22,096 nucleotides of DNA from a virus. Of this stretch, positions 6,038-12,807 are shown one piece after another; within the stretch, counting starts at the first letter, position 1; every line of letters begins with the position of its first letter. The notes under the pieces are model-generated. The model was given only the letters and a program-made list of their open reading frames with translations. It did not search any database and had not been told where the DNA came from. Location of the stretch: positions 1 through 22,096 of IMG/VR virus record IMGVR_UViG_3300048930_000079, one strand, 5' to 3'. Position numbers and translations under genes: made by a program.

Positions 6038-6376
6038 CTAAGCCCATACGTATTTGGCGCCGTCCCACTTTAGCGCTGCCTCGGTTCGGTTCCAGAGGTC
6101 TTCCGTTTCTTCTCGGCTCAGTTTCGGTTCCACGTACGGCCATGTCGCATTAGGCGGCGTGTTTCCTTGACTTCCAAAGAGTCCCGCCATCAATCTTTGG
6201 CGAAACACCTCTTGACGTATATCGTCTCTATCGTCTCCCCACGGTTGCAATTCATAGACCGCCATCCAATCGCAATACTGCTCCCATGTGAGGAATGGCA
6301 ACAGGAAGTCGGGGTGAGGCACTCCAATCGACTTGCACAATGTAAAAGCAAATTCCCACGATGGGTAGGCTGCTAG
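6038..6376 (-). CDS. Tail assembly chaperone T, made by -1 frameshift from G
   Basis: This frame has no good start of its own: the first start-like codon is a TTG at 6340 without a Shine-Dalgarno. It stays open upstream to the slippery site of the previous gene. Reading from CTA at 6376-6374 gives LAAYPSWEFAFTLCKSIGVP, then PDFLLPFLTWEQYCDWMAVYELQPWGDD. The CDWMAVYELQPWGDD part is the typical T-domain pattern of siphovirus tail chaperones (aromatic-rich, acidic, two short helices). The fusion of 120 G residues plus 112 T residues would be about 232 aa. T domains recruit tail-tube subunits to the tape measure during assembly. Position between G and the tape measure is canonical. Confidence 0.88.
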   Translation of the reverse strand, partial: LAAYPSWEFAFTLCKSIGVPHPDFLLPFLTWEQYCDWMAVYELQPWGDDRDDIRQEVFRQRLMAGLFGSQGNTPPNATWPYVEPKLSREETEDLWNRTEAALKWDGAKYVWA

Positions 6377-6735
6377 TTTTTTTTGGCGTCCTGTTTAGCG
6401 TCCCCAGCGAAGTTGTTCATCGCCAATGCTTTTTCACTGATCGCCATGATAGCCTCAGGGTCCAAGCTATTGAGCACTTCGGTTCCTTCCGCAGAATCAA
6501 ACACTTTCGCGCCGCTATCATCGACCACGGAATTCGCTACCAGGGCAAAGCAGAACTCAGCTTTCTTGTCGCCGGAAAGTTCTTGACCGTCTTCCTTCCC
6601 GAAACGGAGCAGCAATGCCAGTCGGTCTTGAGCGTTCAATTTGAGGATACGAACCGTGCCGAGCTCGGAAACTTCGATGTCCTGATGTTCTCGCGGCTTG
6701 GCGTATTTTTGGAAGTCTGCAAAGTTGAGTGGCAT
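6373..6735 (-). CDS. Tail assembly chaperone G
   Basis: This 120-aa protein lies between the tail tube and the tape measure, where lambda G and its relatives sit. The sequence fits: a strand-rich start (IEVSELGTVRILKLNAQDRLALLLRFGKE), conserved acidic patches, FCFALVANSVVDDSGAKVF, and a helical end (EAIMAISEKALAMNNFAG). It ends DAKKN at the slippery site. Most ribosomes would stop here and make G alone; a minority would slip and make the longer GT fusion. The protein is a chaperone and is not expected in the finished virion. The Shine-Dalgarno is weak, and the gene starts 5 bases after the tail-tube stop. Confidence 0.88.
   Translation of the reverse strand: MPLNFADFQKYAKPREHQDIEVSELGTVRILKLNAQDRLALLLRFGKEDGQELSGDKKAEFCFALVANSVVDDSGAKVFDSAEGTEVLNSLDPEAIMAISEKALAMNNFAGDAKQDAKKN
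6376..6382 (-). other. Programmed -1 ribosomal frameshift site
   Basis: The minus strand reads GCC AAA AAA AAC TAG in the G frame. The heptamer A-AAA-AAC (6382-6376) fits the X-XXY-YYZ slippery rule exactly and lies directly before the G stop codon. A -1 slip continues into the open T frame with no intervening stop. An 8-A run also allows other slips. Confidence 0.9.
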
Positions 6736-6740
6736 AGCGC

Positions 6741-7154
6741 TTATGTATAGGTAATGGGGGTAGAGCGGCGGACGGTAAACATGCGGGAGATAGTCGCACC
6801 GTTATTAACTTCATCCGGCACGATGGAAATCACGCGGCCACTAAAGGCTTGCGTGACGGGCGTCTCAAACGGATAGACAATTTGCCACGGCACGTTGTCG
6901 CCGCTATCTTTCAGCGTATCGATGATTTGGCAGTTAGAATCAGTAGGATCCCAAAACTGGCTAACGGTGAAGTCACTCGCTGTTTCCACGCCGTTAAGGA
7001 ATATTTCCAGCGTGTCGTCAATGCAAGTGGCGTCAGCCTGATTAGATGCTCGCGGTGGAGGCGTGAGCGTCCGAACGCAGGCAACAGTGGTGAACGTGGT
7101 GTCCTCGTCGTGATCGACTTTAACCAGTGTTCCGAGACCAATTTGCTTGTCCAT
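6741..7154 (-). CDS. Major tail (tube) protein
   Basis: The 137-aa product is small for a tail-tube protein but has the right pattern and place. It starts with IGLGTLVKVDHDEDTTFTTV, has a loop with RASNQADATCIDDT that resembles the loop before the conserved strand of tube proteins, and continues with FTVSQFWDPTDSNCQIIDTLKDSG and a final VTQAFSGRVISIVPDE sandwich. AGGAG lies 8 bases before the ATG. It sits between the tail terminator and chaperone G, as in lambda-like tails. It would form stacked hexameric rings around the tape measure. No C-terminal Ig-like domain is present. Confidence 0.87.
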   Translation of the reverse strand: MDKQIGLGTLVKVDHDEDTTFTTVACVRTLTPPPRASNQADATCIDDTLEIFLNGVETASDFTVSQFWDPTDSNCQIIDTLKDSGDNVPWQIVYPFETPVTQAFSGRVISIVPDEVNNGATISRMFTVRRSTPITYT

Positions 7155-7158
7155 CTTA

Positions 7159-7569
7159 TTAGCTCCTGATCTCGACTTGAGTTTCTATCGAGGCGTTGTA
7201 TTGGTTGCTGCCTGCTGGGATTTGCACGTAATCATCTGACTGGTCGGTACAGAACACGCCTTGGACGCGAAGGCTTCCCCACGTTCCACGGTATCCGTCT
7301 AGTAGGTCTCGCAGCTTGTCGGAAATCACCTCTGCTTCGTGCTGGTCGTTTCCTCTGCACTCAATATCTAAGTAGGTGTGATCCGGATCGCGTTCGTCTG
7401 TGTCGCCGGAAAGGCTTATTTCTCGGTTGCGCCCGTTTCTCATAAACACGATGTATGGAACCTGCATTAGTTCATGTGCCGGAGCCTGCCCGATTCGTCC
7501 GCCACATAGCTGGGCGACGCCATTAGCCTGGTCTTTCAGGAATGTCACGAATGATTCACTAACGCTCAT
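7159..7569 (-). CDS. Tail terminator / tail completion protein (DUF3168-like)
   Basis: This 136-aa protein resembles the lambda gpU / HK97 gp11-like tail completion family. It has an N-terminal helix (ESFVTFLKDQANGVAQLCGG), a PYIVFMRNG strand, a DHTYLDIECRGNDQHEAEVISDKLRDLLDGY strand-helix, and a C-terminal strand pair (GSLRVQGVFCTD, ASIETQVEIRS). Such proteins cap the growing tube and join it to the head. The start overlaps the gp10-like stop as ATGA. Its place just before the tail-tube gene supports the call. Confidence 0.85.
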   Translation of the reverse strand: MSVSESFVTFLKDQANGVAQLCGGRIGQAPAHELMQVPYIVFMRNGRNREISLSGDTDERDPDHTYLDIECRGNDQHEAEVISDKLRDLLDGYRGTWGSLRVQGVFCTDQSDDYVQIPAGSNQYNASIETQVEIRS

Positions 7570-8156
7570 GTCCGCACTGACTTTGCGAGGGCTTTCTTTC
7601 GTTCCTGTTCAATGCCGTCCGCCATTTTCTTGTTGTGCTTAGCTATCGCGGCCGGTCCTCTGCTTCTGACTGTCGGCTCAAGGAATGGCTTGGGTCTGGC
7701 GGATACTGTTACCTGCTTGCCAAAAATTGTTCCTGATCGCGCCAACACCTTGGCGTTCTTTGCTCGGACGACGTGTGCCTTCGTTCCCTTTTCGACCAGG
7801 TGGGCATAACGCGAAGGCGACTGGAAGCGAAGCTTTACGCCGCCGGCCTCCAATGCCGCTGCCTTCTGTTTTCCGATGCCAATAATCTTGCCTTTCTTCG
7901 TGAACCTAACCGCCCGCTTGAATCGTTTGCGCGCTCCAACAATCGCTGTTACGCCTCGCTTTCCGCCAACGAGTTTCACTCCCAATGACTTGCGAAGCTG
8001 CCCTGTGTCTTGCGTTACTCTCCTGCCCGCCTCTTCTTTTAGGATTCCCGCTCCGGCGCTAACAGCGTTTCTTGTGATCTTGTAAGCAACCGACTTACTG
8101 AATGTTTCCAGTGCGGCTCGTGCTTGCGGCACTCCGATGACTTTCATTTCGAGCAT
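7566..8156 (-). CDS. HK97 gp10-like head-tail/tail component
   Basis: The 196-aa product matches the HK97 gp10-like family: a short strand and helix start (KVIGVPQARAALETF), then the diagnostic TQDTGQLRKSLGVK motif, a GVTAIVGARKR strand, the RYAHLVEKGTKAH motif and the C-terminal RPKPFLEPTVRS. It is strongly basic, with a Lys/Arg-rich loop (KRFKRAVRFTKKGKIIG) and a Lys-rich end, and longer than many relatives because of that loop. The family acts at the head-tail joint or in tail completion. The ATG at 8156 lies 3 bases after the upstream stop. A second Met at codon 4 (8147) is an alternative. Confidence 0.9.
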   Translation of the reverse strand: MLEMKVIGVPQARAALETFSKSVAYKITRNAVSAGAGILKEEAGRRVTQDTGQLRKSLGVKLVGGKRGVTAIVGARKRFKRAVRFTKKGKIIGIGKQKAAALEAGGVKLRFQSPSRYAHLVEKGTKAHVVRAKNAKVLARSGTIFGKQVTVSARPKPFLEPTVRSRGPAAIAKHNKKMADGIEQERKKALAKSVRT

Positions 8157-8159
8157 CAG

Positions 8160-8648
8160 TTATCCCATCGCAATCGCCACCTGGAGCACTTGTGAACCTG
8201 TACCGCTAATGTCGATTTCGCTGGCATTTGCGGCAATATCTGGCGAACCTTCTGGCAAGTAGAACAACGCCGAACCACCTACCGGCAGCGTGAACGTGAA
8301 CGATCCCCCCAGCAGTTCGTAGCCGTTGCTCGCACCCTCGGCAATCGTGATGGCGTTCGCGTTCGTCGCCTTATTCGTGAACTTAATCATTTGCACTTTC
8401 AGGCCGGTCCCATCGACGATGCTGCCAAGTGCTCCGACGAGTGCCTGCATATCAATCGTGGCAGCACCGCCAGACATAGTTACTTCGAATGCGGCCTGCT
8501 TACTAACCGCTGGTGATGTGAGGCCAGTCAATGTTAGGCTTTGATTTGGGCCGACGTAGCTGATCGTGTTGTCGGTGGATTGAACCAAAGTTTCCGCCGA
8601 TGTTTCGGTGATCGTCAACGCACTAATAAAGGTTGCTGAAACACTCAT
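8160..8648 (-). CDS. Putative virion surface protein
   Basis: I do not recognise this 162-aa protein. It is Thr/Ser/Gly/Ala-rich and strand-rich, with almost no Lys or Arg (SATFISALTITETSAETLVQ, LTLTGLTSPAVSKQAAFEVTMSGG, FTFTLPVGGSALFYLPEG), and it ends LQVAIAMG. This resembles small jelly-roll-like or immunoglobulin-like decoration or minor tail proteins. Composition and probable fold recall the 163-aa protein after the capsid gene, but I see no clear sequence match. GGGA lies 8 bases before the ATG. Its place between the head-closure protein and the gp10-like protein implies a structural role. Confidence 0.7.
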   Translation of the reverse strand: MSVSATFISALTITETSAETLVQSTDNTISYVGPNQSLTLTGLTSPAVSKQAAFEVTMSGGAATIDMQALVGALGSIVDGTGLKVQMIKFTNKATNANAITIAEGASNGYELLGGSFTFTLPVGGSALFYLPEGSPDIAANASEIDISGTGSQVLQVAIAMG

Positions 8649-8659
8649 ATTTCAAATCC

Positions 8660-9019
8660 CTATCCAGGGTGCTCCGAACAAATCAAAACCAGTTCTTGAT
8701 TCGCTCTATCCGTGTTGTCTGGCGGCCCCACGATGTACAGCTTTCGCTCGCTGACAATCTCGCGAATCCGCCAAGTGCTTTTGATGTCCAAGTCGGGCCG
8801 AAAACGCATCTTCACGCGGTGGGTCGCAGTCGGATATTGTTGTTCGGCGAAAGTAAATTTCGTGCTGGTGATTTGTTCGATGCTGACCCACTCTTGCCCG
8901 CGTTCGTGCCACTGATCTTCCATCTGGCCATGCGTGTTTGCCTGTCCCGGCACGTTCTCTTCAAGGGCTACTCGCGTGCGGCATTCGGCGGCTGTGACAT
9001 AGCGAGACTTCTTAGACAT
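8660..9019 (-). CDS. Head closure / head-tail adaptor protein (SPP1 gp16-like)
   Basis: This 119-aa protein resembles the phage head-tail joining family of SPP1 gp16 and HK97 gp7-type stoppers. It has a polar N-terminus, then a beta-barrel-like series: DQWHERGQEWVSIEQI, HRVKMRFRPDLDIKSTWRIRE and RKLYIVGPPDNTDRANQELVLICSEH. The last stretch, with a strand, a short turn, N and R, and a final strand, is typical of the family. These proteins close the portal channel after packaging. The ATG overlaps the connector stop by 8 bases. The next gene downstream is the 162-aa surface-like protein. Confidence 0.87.
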   Translation of the reverse strand: MSKKSRYVTAAECRTRVALEENVPGQANTHGQMEDQWHERGQEWVSIEQITSTKFTFAEQQYPTATHRVKMRFRPDLDIKSTWRIREIVSERKLYIVGPPDNTDRANQELVLICSEHPG

Positions 9020-9572
9020 ATTCGGGGAGCATGTACGGTGCGACCAAACTCATCACGGACGAATCGACGTACTTGCTGGCCTCCATTGCTCGGTTCTCGT
9101 AAGCCTCACGAATCAACAGCAGCATGGCTTGCTTCAAAGGTGCCGGAACAAGTGCCACGCTCGCATAGCCTGCGGTGTACGTCACTGTCACGGCATCAAC
9201 TTGGTCGATTGTCTCTGGCCAAATAACATTGTCCGCAGGAACAATCACGCCGGGTTGATTGGCGATGCTCACCACGTACTGATCGCTGGCCAGTGTTTGC
9301 GAATCTCCGTTTTCGTCCAGGTAGGTTATCGAACTAACGGCAATGACCGGAGGGAATAGGAGCTTGATTTGTCCGGGGAAGCAATCGAGCTTGAGCACTC
9401 GTGTCGTCGTCAACATTGTTCGCCGCGTTAACTGCTCAACTTGAGTGCGAGCCACCGTTATCAGTCGCTTTAATTCCTCATCGTCCAGGGTGTGCAAAAT
9501 CCGGCATTGCTGCTTCGCTTGGTCAAGCGTTACAGGTTCGGCGGTCGGTTCGATGGTGGCATTGTTCGCCAT
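9012..9572 (-). CDS. Head-tail connector (HK97 gp6-like)
   Basis: This is a typical gp6-like connector of about 186 aa. It has EPVTLDQAKQQCRI followed by the DDEELKRLITVARTQVEQLTRR helix, then a strand-rich insert (KLLFPPVIAVSSITYLDENG and further), VTVTYTAGYASVALVPAPLK and the final AMLLLIREAYENR helix. The family forms the ring under the portal. I chose the ATG at 9572 because AAAGG lies 7 bases upstream. A GTG one codon earlier (9575) would be too close to that Shine-Dalgarno. The ATG shares one base with the stop of the preceding 68-aa gene (TGATG). Confidence 0.9.
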   Translation of the reverse strand: MANNATIEPTAEPVTLDQAKQQCRILHTLDDEELKRLITVARTQVEQLTRRTMLTTTRVLKLDCFPGQIKLLFPPVIAVSSITYLDENGDSQTLASDQYVVSIANQPGVIVPADNVIWPETIDQVDAVTVTYTAGYASVALVPAPLKQAMLLLIREAYENRAMEASKYVDSSVMSLVAPYMLPEYV

Positions 9573-9778
9573 CACTTCGCCTTTGGTTTGTCGTCTGTCT
9601 TGTCGGTTTTCGTTTCCTTGGCAGCCTTCGGGGACTCCACCTCTTCCGCCACCTGTCGCCGCAGCCAGCGGCGCCCGTGGTCGTCGGTCACTTCGTAGGT
9701 CTTGCCTGCTTCATAGCGCCGGTCATTCGGTGGCCCGCCCTGGTCGTAGAAAGCGTCGGCAGTGAACTTTATGAACAT
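9572..9778 (-). CDS. Small head-module protein with Lys/Asp-rich tail
   Basis: This 68-aa protein has a compact strand-rich part (MFIKFTADAFYDQG, RRYEAGKTYEVTDDHGRRWL) that resembles small proteins often found before the head-tail connector in HK97-like phages. It is followed by a charged, probably disordered tail (KAAKETKTDKTDDKPKAK). I cannot assign a function. It overlaps the glycosyltransferase-like gene by 10 bases and the connector start by a single base, so it is embedded in the late operon. Confidence 0.75.
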   Translation of the reverse strand: MFIKFTADAFYDQGGPPNDRRYEAGKTYEVTDDHGRRWLRRQVAEEVESPKAAKETKTDKTDDKPKAK

Positions 9779-10557
9779 GGGGCGGCCTCTTTCTCAAATC
9801 GAGCGTAGTACGTTTCATCCCGCTTCCACTCGCCCCAGGCTTGGTCGTTGGGGTAGTTGCTGTCGCCCTGGTGGTTGACGGGAATCTTGCGGGTGGCAAT
9901 GAGCTTGCAGCCCATCTCATTCATGCGGTGGCTGTTGAGCCAATCTTCCGGCACCGCTTCGGCAATCCATTCACCGTTGTCGAGTCGCCGCGTCCGGTTG
10001 AGGAAATCGAAACACACCTCGTCGGCCCAGGGCTTCGTGATGTCGGCCACCCACAATCCTGTGTTGAGCAAAAGCGGCCCGCCCACATCGTCTGCCGTGA
10101 ACGTCTCCGGCAAGTCCATTACCTCCGACATAGTTAATCGTCGAGGGTGCCAGATGTCGCCGGTGTAGATCGCGGTGGAAGTTGTACCGTACGGCCCCTT
10201 AATCGGAATCACGGTCGAGACTGCATCCGCTTGATGCGCGTCCAGTTCGTCAATGAGCGTATCGAGCCACCACTTCGCCGGAGCGAGGTCGTCGTGAATC
10301 TGTGCGTACAGGATTCGCGGGTTTTGTTCCTCCGGCAGTCCTTGCTCGCGATTCTCCGCAATCACCTTGTCTCGAAAGTTCAGTGCCCCACACCACGCCT
10401 TGTTGAAGCCGAGTGTGAGTAGCGTGGTGATCGGCTTCGTGAGGGCAGCAACCGTTCGCCGCTGGCAGGGGAAGAGATAGAACGCTTCCGCTGCCGCTTC
10501 GTTGATTTGCTGCCCTCGCTTGGCCATTGCCAACACGACTAGCGTATCTCGCTGCAT
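9769..10557 (-). CDS. GT-A fold glycosyltransferase-like protein in the head module
   Basis: This 262-aa protein has the layout of a small GT-A glycosyltransferase. RILYAQIHDD (81-90) gives a strand ending in HDD, in the place of the DxD sugar-nucleotide/metal motif. It continues with WWLDTLIDELDAHQADAVSTVIPI, then PLLLNTGLWVADI (acceptor loop, NTG at 165-167), VPEDW (203-206, the usual catalytic-acid region) and VNHQG (H229, metal-ligand position). I have seen this type inside phage structural operons. It probably transfers a sugar to a virion protein or, less likely, to a host surface component; the acceptor is inference. The start at 10557 has no strong Shine-Dalgarno, but the gene begins 3 bases after the preceding stop. 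Confidence 0.75.
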   Translation of the reverse strand: MQRDTLVVLAMAKRGQQINEAAAEAFYLFPCQRRTVAALTKPITTLLTLGFNKAWCGALNFRDKVIAENREQGLPEEQNPRILYAQIHDDLAPAKWWLDTLIDELDAHQADAVSTVIPIKGPYGTTSTAIYTGDIWHPRRLTMSEVMDLPETFTADDVGGPLLLNTGLWVADITKPWADEVCFDFLNRTRRLDNGEWIAEAVPEDWLNSHRMNEMGCKLIATRKIPVNHQGDSNYPNDQAWGEWKRDETYYARFEKEAAPCS

Positions 10558-10560
10558 GGG

Positions 10561-11052
10561 TTAATCCGTGATAGCGGTAAGTGGCGTTGCCTTGCCGTAC
10601 TTGGCTGGATACAGAATGGCCGTGACTTGATGCGTGGTGTTCGCACTGGTGGCGAGCTTCACCGCGAAACAGTCAAAGCCGTTCGTGATGTCCAAGTCGG
10701 TGGCCTTAATCTCAATCACGTTCATCAGCGACTTGGAGTTCGTCGTGTCGGTCGTGAAGGTGTTGGAAGTCACCGCTGTTTCGGCGAGCGCGTCACCAGC
10801 GGCGGTGTCGATGTTGGCGTACTGCGTGGCAAACCCCAGAGCCTTGCCGCTACCGTTGGCAACGGTCGTGGCCTGATTGAGCGTGATGGCCGAACCTGTC
10901 ACGGTCAAACCGTTGAGCGTGTTGATAATCACGCAGCAACGCTCGTAGCCTTTAAGGCTGATGAAATCAGACGTGCTGGTGGAAGCTCCGGCGGGGCCGA
11001 ACAGCGAAACCACCTTAGCTTGCTCAATGAGCATGGCATTCGGGGAAATCAT
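10561..11052 (-). CDS. Putative head decoration protein
   Basis: The 163-aa product follows the capsid gene, the usual place for a decoration protein. It has a short N-terminal helix (LIEQAKVVSLF) followed by a strand-rich Thr/Ala/Gly region (FISLKGYERCCVIINTLNG, SAITLNQATTVANG) and a final VTAILYPAKYG strand. The GYERCCVIINT strand and the C-terminal strand resemble small beta-sandwich proteins found after HK97-type capsids, but no named family is recognised. AAGGA lies 9 bases before the ATG. It is a possible substrate for the glycosyltransferase encoded immediately downstream; that is inference from position only. Confidence 0.7.
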   Translation of the reverse strand: MISPNAMLIEQAKVVSLFGPAGASTSTSDFISLKGYERCCVIINTLNGLTVTGSAITLNQATTVANGSGKALGFATQYANIDTAAGDALAETAVTSNTFTTDTTNSKSLMNVIEIKATDLDITNGFDCFAVKLATSANTTHQVTAILYPAKYGKATPLTAITD

Positions 11053-11082
11053 GGTAACGAGTCCTTATCGGGGTTTTACTGT

Positions 11083-12471
11083 TTAGCGAGCACCAAGAGT
11101 GACGAATGGGCTGTAGGTGGCCGAGCCGTTAGCGGCGGCCATCGTGGTGGACCACCAAGGCATTCCGCCAACACGAAGAACGAATCGGAACGCCGTAGCG
11201 TTTTGGTCGAACCATAAATGCATCGAGGTATCGACGCGAGGATTCGCACCGGCCTTCAAGAGCAGCATGTACTGGCTGAAGTCGGCAAAGAAAATATCTC
11301 CAACGTCGCCAGCCGTCTTGCAAGCCTGATGAGGAATGACCGGACGGCCAAGCAGCACGCCATAAGGCGAACCCGACAAACCACCAGGAGGGAAGTACAA
11401 CTGCGAACCCCATCCGCTGACGGTGTTGCCGTCGTTATCGAGGCCAGCCAGTGAAAGCTTCATCATCCAAGGTTCAAGTTCTGGATTGATGAGCCAGACC
11501 GCAGTGGAACGCGAAGGAGCGTACATGCGGTTGTACATCTTGATGATGTTATTCGCGATAAGCGAATCAGCGATCTGCGACGACTCTTTCGTCACGGAGA
11601 CGATGGAAGGACTGGCAGCAATGCCGAGTGGCATTCCATTGCCTGTGCCGTGCAAAATGGCGTCATCGACCTTGTGGGCGATCTTCTGCGGAGCCTTGCG
11701 TCGAAGGTAAGAATCCAACGCTGGAGCATCCTCAAGCAGTTCGTCCGTCATTGCCACCAGGGCAGTGATGCGATTGAGCTTCACTGTGCGATCTTGCAGC
11801 GATGGCTTGGTTTGCGTCATCGTGGACGCTTCGCCATCCCAGTACGCTTGGATGCCGCCGCTGGTCTGCCAGGGGGTCGTTTCATCCGCTGGGCAAGAGA
11901 AGTTATTGCTGCTGGTGCGAATCTGGTCACATCGACCAACAAGCGTATCGCCACCCATCACGGTTTCCATGATGGTGTTTCGGAAGTCCGGCGGGACAGC
12001 GAATCCGCCATCCGTGCCGCTGGTTTCGTTGCCGTAGGTCGTGGCGGCCGCCAGGCGTTCCAGTCGAGGATCGACAGACCCGCCGTTCAAGGCAGATCGG
12101 CGAACATGGAAGGCCATTTCTCCCAGCGAGTGAAAACCGCCGTTTTTAGCCAAGGTCGGATTTGGGAGAACGCGAACCGATCCGCCCTTGGGTGCTAGAC
12201 GCTGTGGAGGAGCGTCGTCGTCGGACTGTTGAGTCAACTGGTCAGGCTGTGTCTTTCGGCCACTGCCAGCGGTCAATACTTGCTGTTGCTCGCCCAGAGA
12301 TTGCAGACGCTCGATATTCGCCTTGGTGTGTTCAAAGGCTTCGAGGTTGCGGTCGAATTGCTCGCCTTCTTCGACCGTGAAGTCACGCTTCTCGGCTTCC
12401 GCTTTGGCGGTGAGTGCTTCGTTGTCGGTGAGCAATTCCTGCAATCGCTCTTGCAGTGCGTTGATGTCCAT
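11083..12471 (-). CDS. HK97-fold major capsid protein with N-terminal delta domain
   Basis: This 462-aa protein has a charged coiled-coil N-terminus (about residues 1-65, ALQERLQELLTDNEALTAKA) that would act as internal scaffold and be removed by the protease encoded upstream. After a linker, the HK97 fold is visible: FAVPPDFRNTIMETV, RITALVAMTDELLEDAPALD, DDAILHGTGNGMPLGIAASP (E-loop and spine region) and the C-terminal GDIFFADFSQYMLLLKAGANP with RFVLRVGGMPWWSTTMA. AAGG lies 9 bases before the ATG at 12471. No separate scaffold gene is present, in agreement with the delta domain. The gene is preceded by an unusual noncoding spacer with a terminator-like hairpin. Confidence 0.95.
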   Translation of the reverse strand: MDINALQERLQELLTDNEALTAKAEAEKRDFTVEEGEQFDRNLEAFEHTKANIERLQSLGEQQQVLTAGSGRKTQPDQLTQQSDDDAPPQRLAPKGGSVRVLPNPTLAKNGGFHSLGEMAFHVRRSALNGGSVDPRLERLAAATTYGNETSGTDGGFAVPPDFRNTIMETVMGGDTLVGRCDQIRTSSNNFSCPADETTPWQTSGGIQAYWDGEASTMTQTKPSLQDRTVKLNRITALVAMTDELLEDAPALDSYLRRKAPQKIAHKVDDAILHGTGNGMPLGIAASPSIVSVTKESSQIADSLIANNIIKMYNRMYAPSRSTAVWLINPELEPWMMKLSLAGLDNDGNTVSGWGSQLYFPPGGLSGSPYGVLLGRPVIPHQACKTAGDVGDIFFADFSQYMLLLKAGANPRVDTSMHLWFDQNATAFRFVLRVGGMPWWSTTMAAANGSATYSPFVTLGAR

Positions 12472-12669
12472 TGTGCGTTGCCTTATTCAGACAGCGCACA
12501 AAAAAGGCGCTGCTTGGTTGGTGGTTAGACCAACGGCAGCGCCCTAGTTAACTAAGTGCTAATCCGTTCTTTCGGCCATCGTTCCCGCAAGTAAACTCGC
12601 GGCACTTGTGGCCTGATGCTTTAACTATTCAGATTCTTCGTGCCATTACAAGGTGTTTGTACCAAACTT
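12472..12669 (-). ncRNA. Noncoding, probably structured leader or small RNA before the capsid gene
   Basis: These 198 bases hold no plausible gene. Reading the minus strand, the first structure is a two-part hairpin at 12613-12574: GGCCA pairs with TGGCC, and inside it CAAGT pairs with ACTTG around an 11-base loop. A short CCG...CGG hairpin and the palindrome TAGTTAACTA follow, and then a long terminator-like hairpin at 12543-12506 with a U run. A transcript ending there would be a small RNA. If read through, the region is a structured 5' leader for the capsid mRNA. A weak TTGTAA ... TAGTTA promoter-like pair lies near its start; I do not rely on it. Confidence 0.45.
12500..12543 (-). terminator. 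Intrinsic-terminator-like hairpin just before the capsid gene
   Basis: On the minus strand GGCGCTGC (12543-12536) pairs with GCAGCGCC (12513-12506), with an inner TTGGT/ACCAA pairing, and is followed at once by six T residues (12505-12500). This meets the rule for a rho-independent terminator. It ends only 28 bases before the capsid ATG, so full termination would block capsid synthesis. Partial termination, antitermination, or a role as an RNA processing or stability hairpin must therefore be considered. Confidence 0.75.
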
Positions 12670-12807
12670 CTATTTCGGCTTGTACTTCACAACGGTCGTT
12701 TTGCTGACGTTCAACTGCTTGGCAACCTCACGTACCGTCTCCGACTCACGACGAGATTTAATCTCCTCGCGAAGGTAGAACGGTAATGGTTTGCCACGTT
12801 CAGCCAT
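12670..12807 (-). CDS. 45-aa helix-turn-helix protein between protease and capsid
   Basis: A small minus-strand frame starts at ATG 12807, overlapping the protease stop by 8 bases, and ends at a TAG at 12672-12670. The product begins MAERGKPLPFYLREEIKSRR, continues with a charged helix (ESETVRE) and ends in VAKQLNVSKTTVVKYKPK. The last part is a clear homeodomain-like helix-turn-helix of the type seen in resolvases and transposases (V-A-x-x-L-x-V-S-x-x-T-V-x-x-Y). No catalytic domain follows. It may be a mini-regulator, a remnant of a homing or transposable element, or a DNA-binding accessory for packaging. The Shine-Dalgarno is weak, so expression may rely on coupling to the protease. Directly downstream lies the structured spacer. 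Confidence 0.7.
   Translation of the reverse strand: MAERGKPLPFYLREEIKSRRESETVREVAKQLNVSKTTVVKYKPK

Noticed and set aside
6038-6340. Separate gene starting at TTG 6340
   Set aside because: No Shine-Dalgarno, and the frame continues upstream to a canonical slippery site, so it is the frameshift extension of chaperone G.
8633-9226. Plus-strand open frame of 197 codons opposite the connector and head-closure genes
   Set aside because: Antisense to two proteins of known family; composition is Arg/Ser/Leu-rich without domain features.
10627-11217. Plus-strand open frame of 196 codons opposite the decoration-like protein and capsid end
   Set aside because: It crosses two well-supported minus-strand genes and their spacer, has no recognisable domain, and reflects G+C-rich antisense coding bias.
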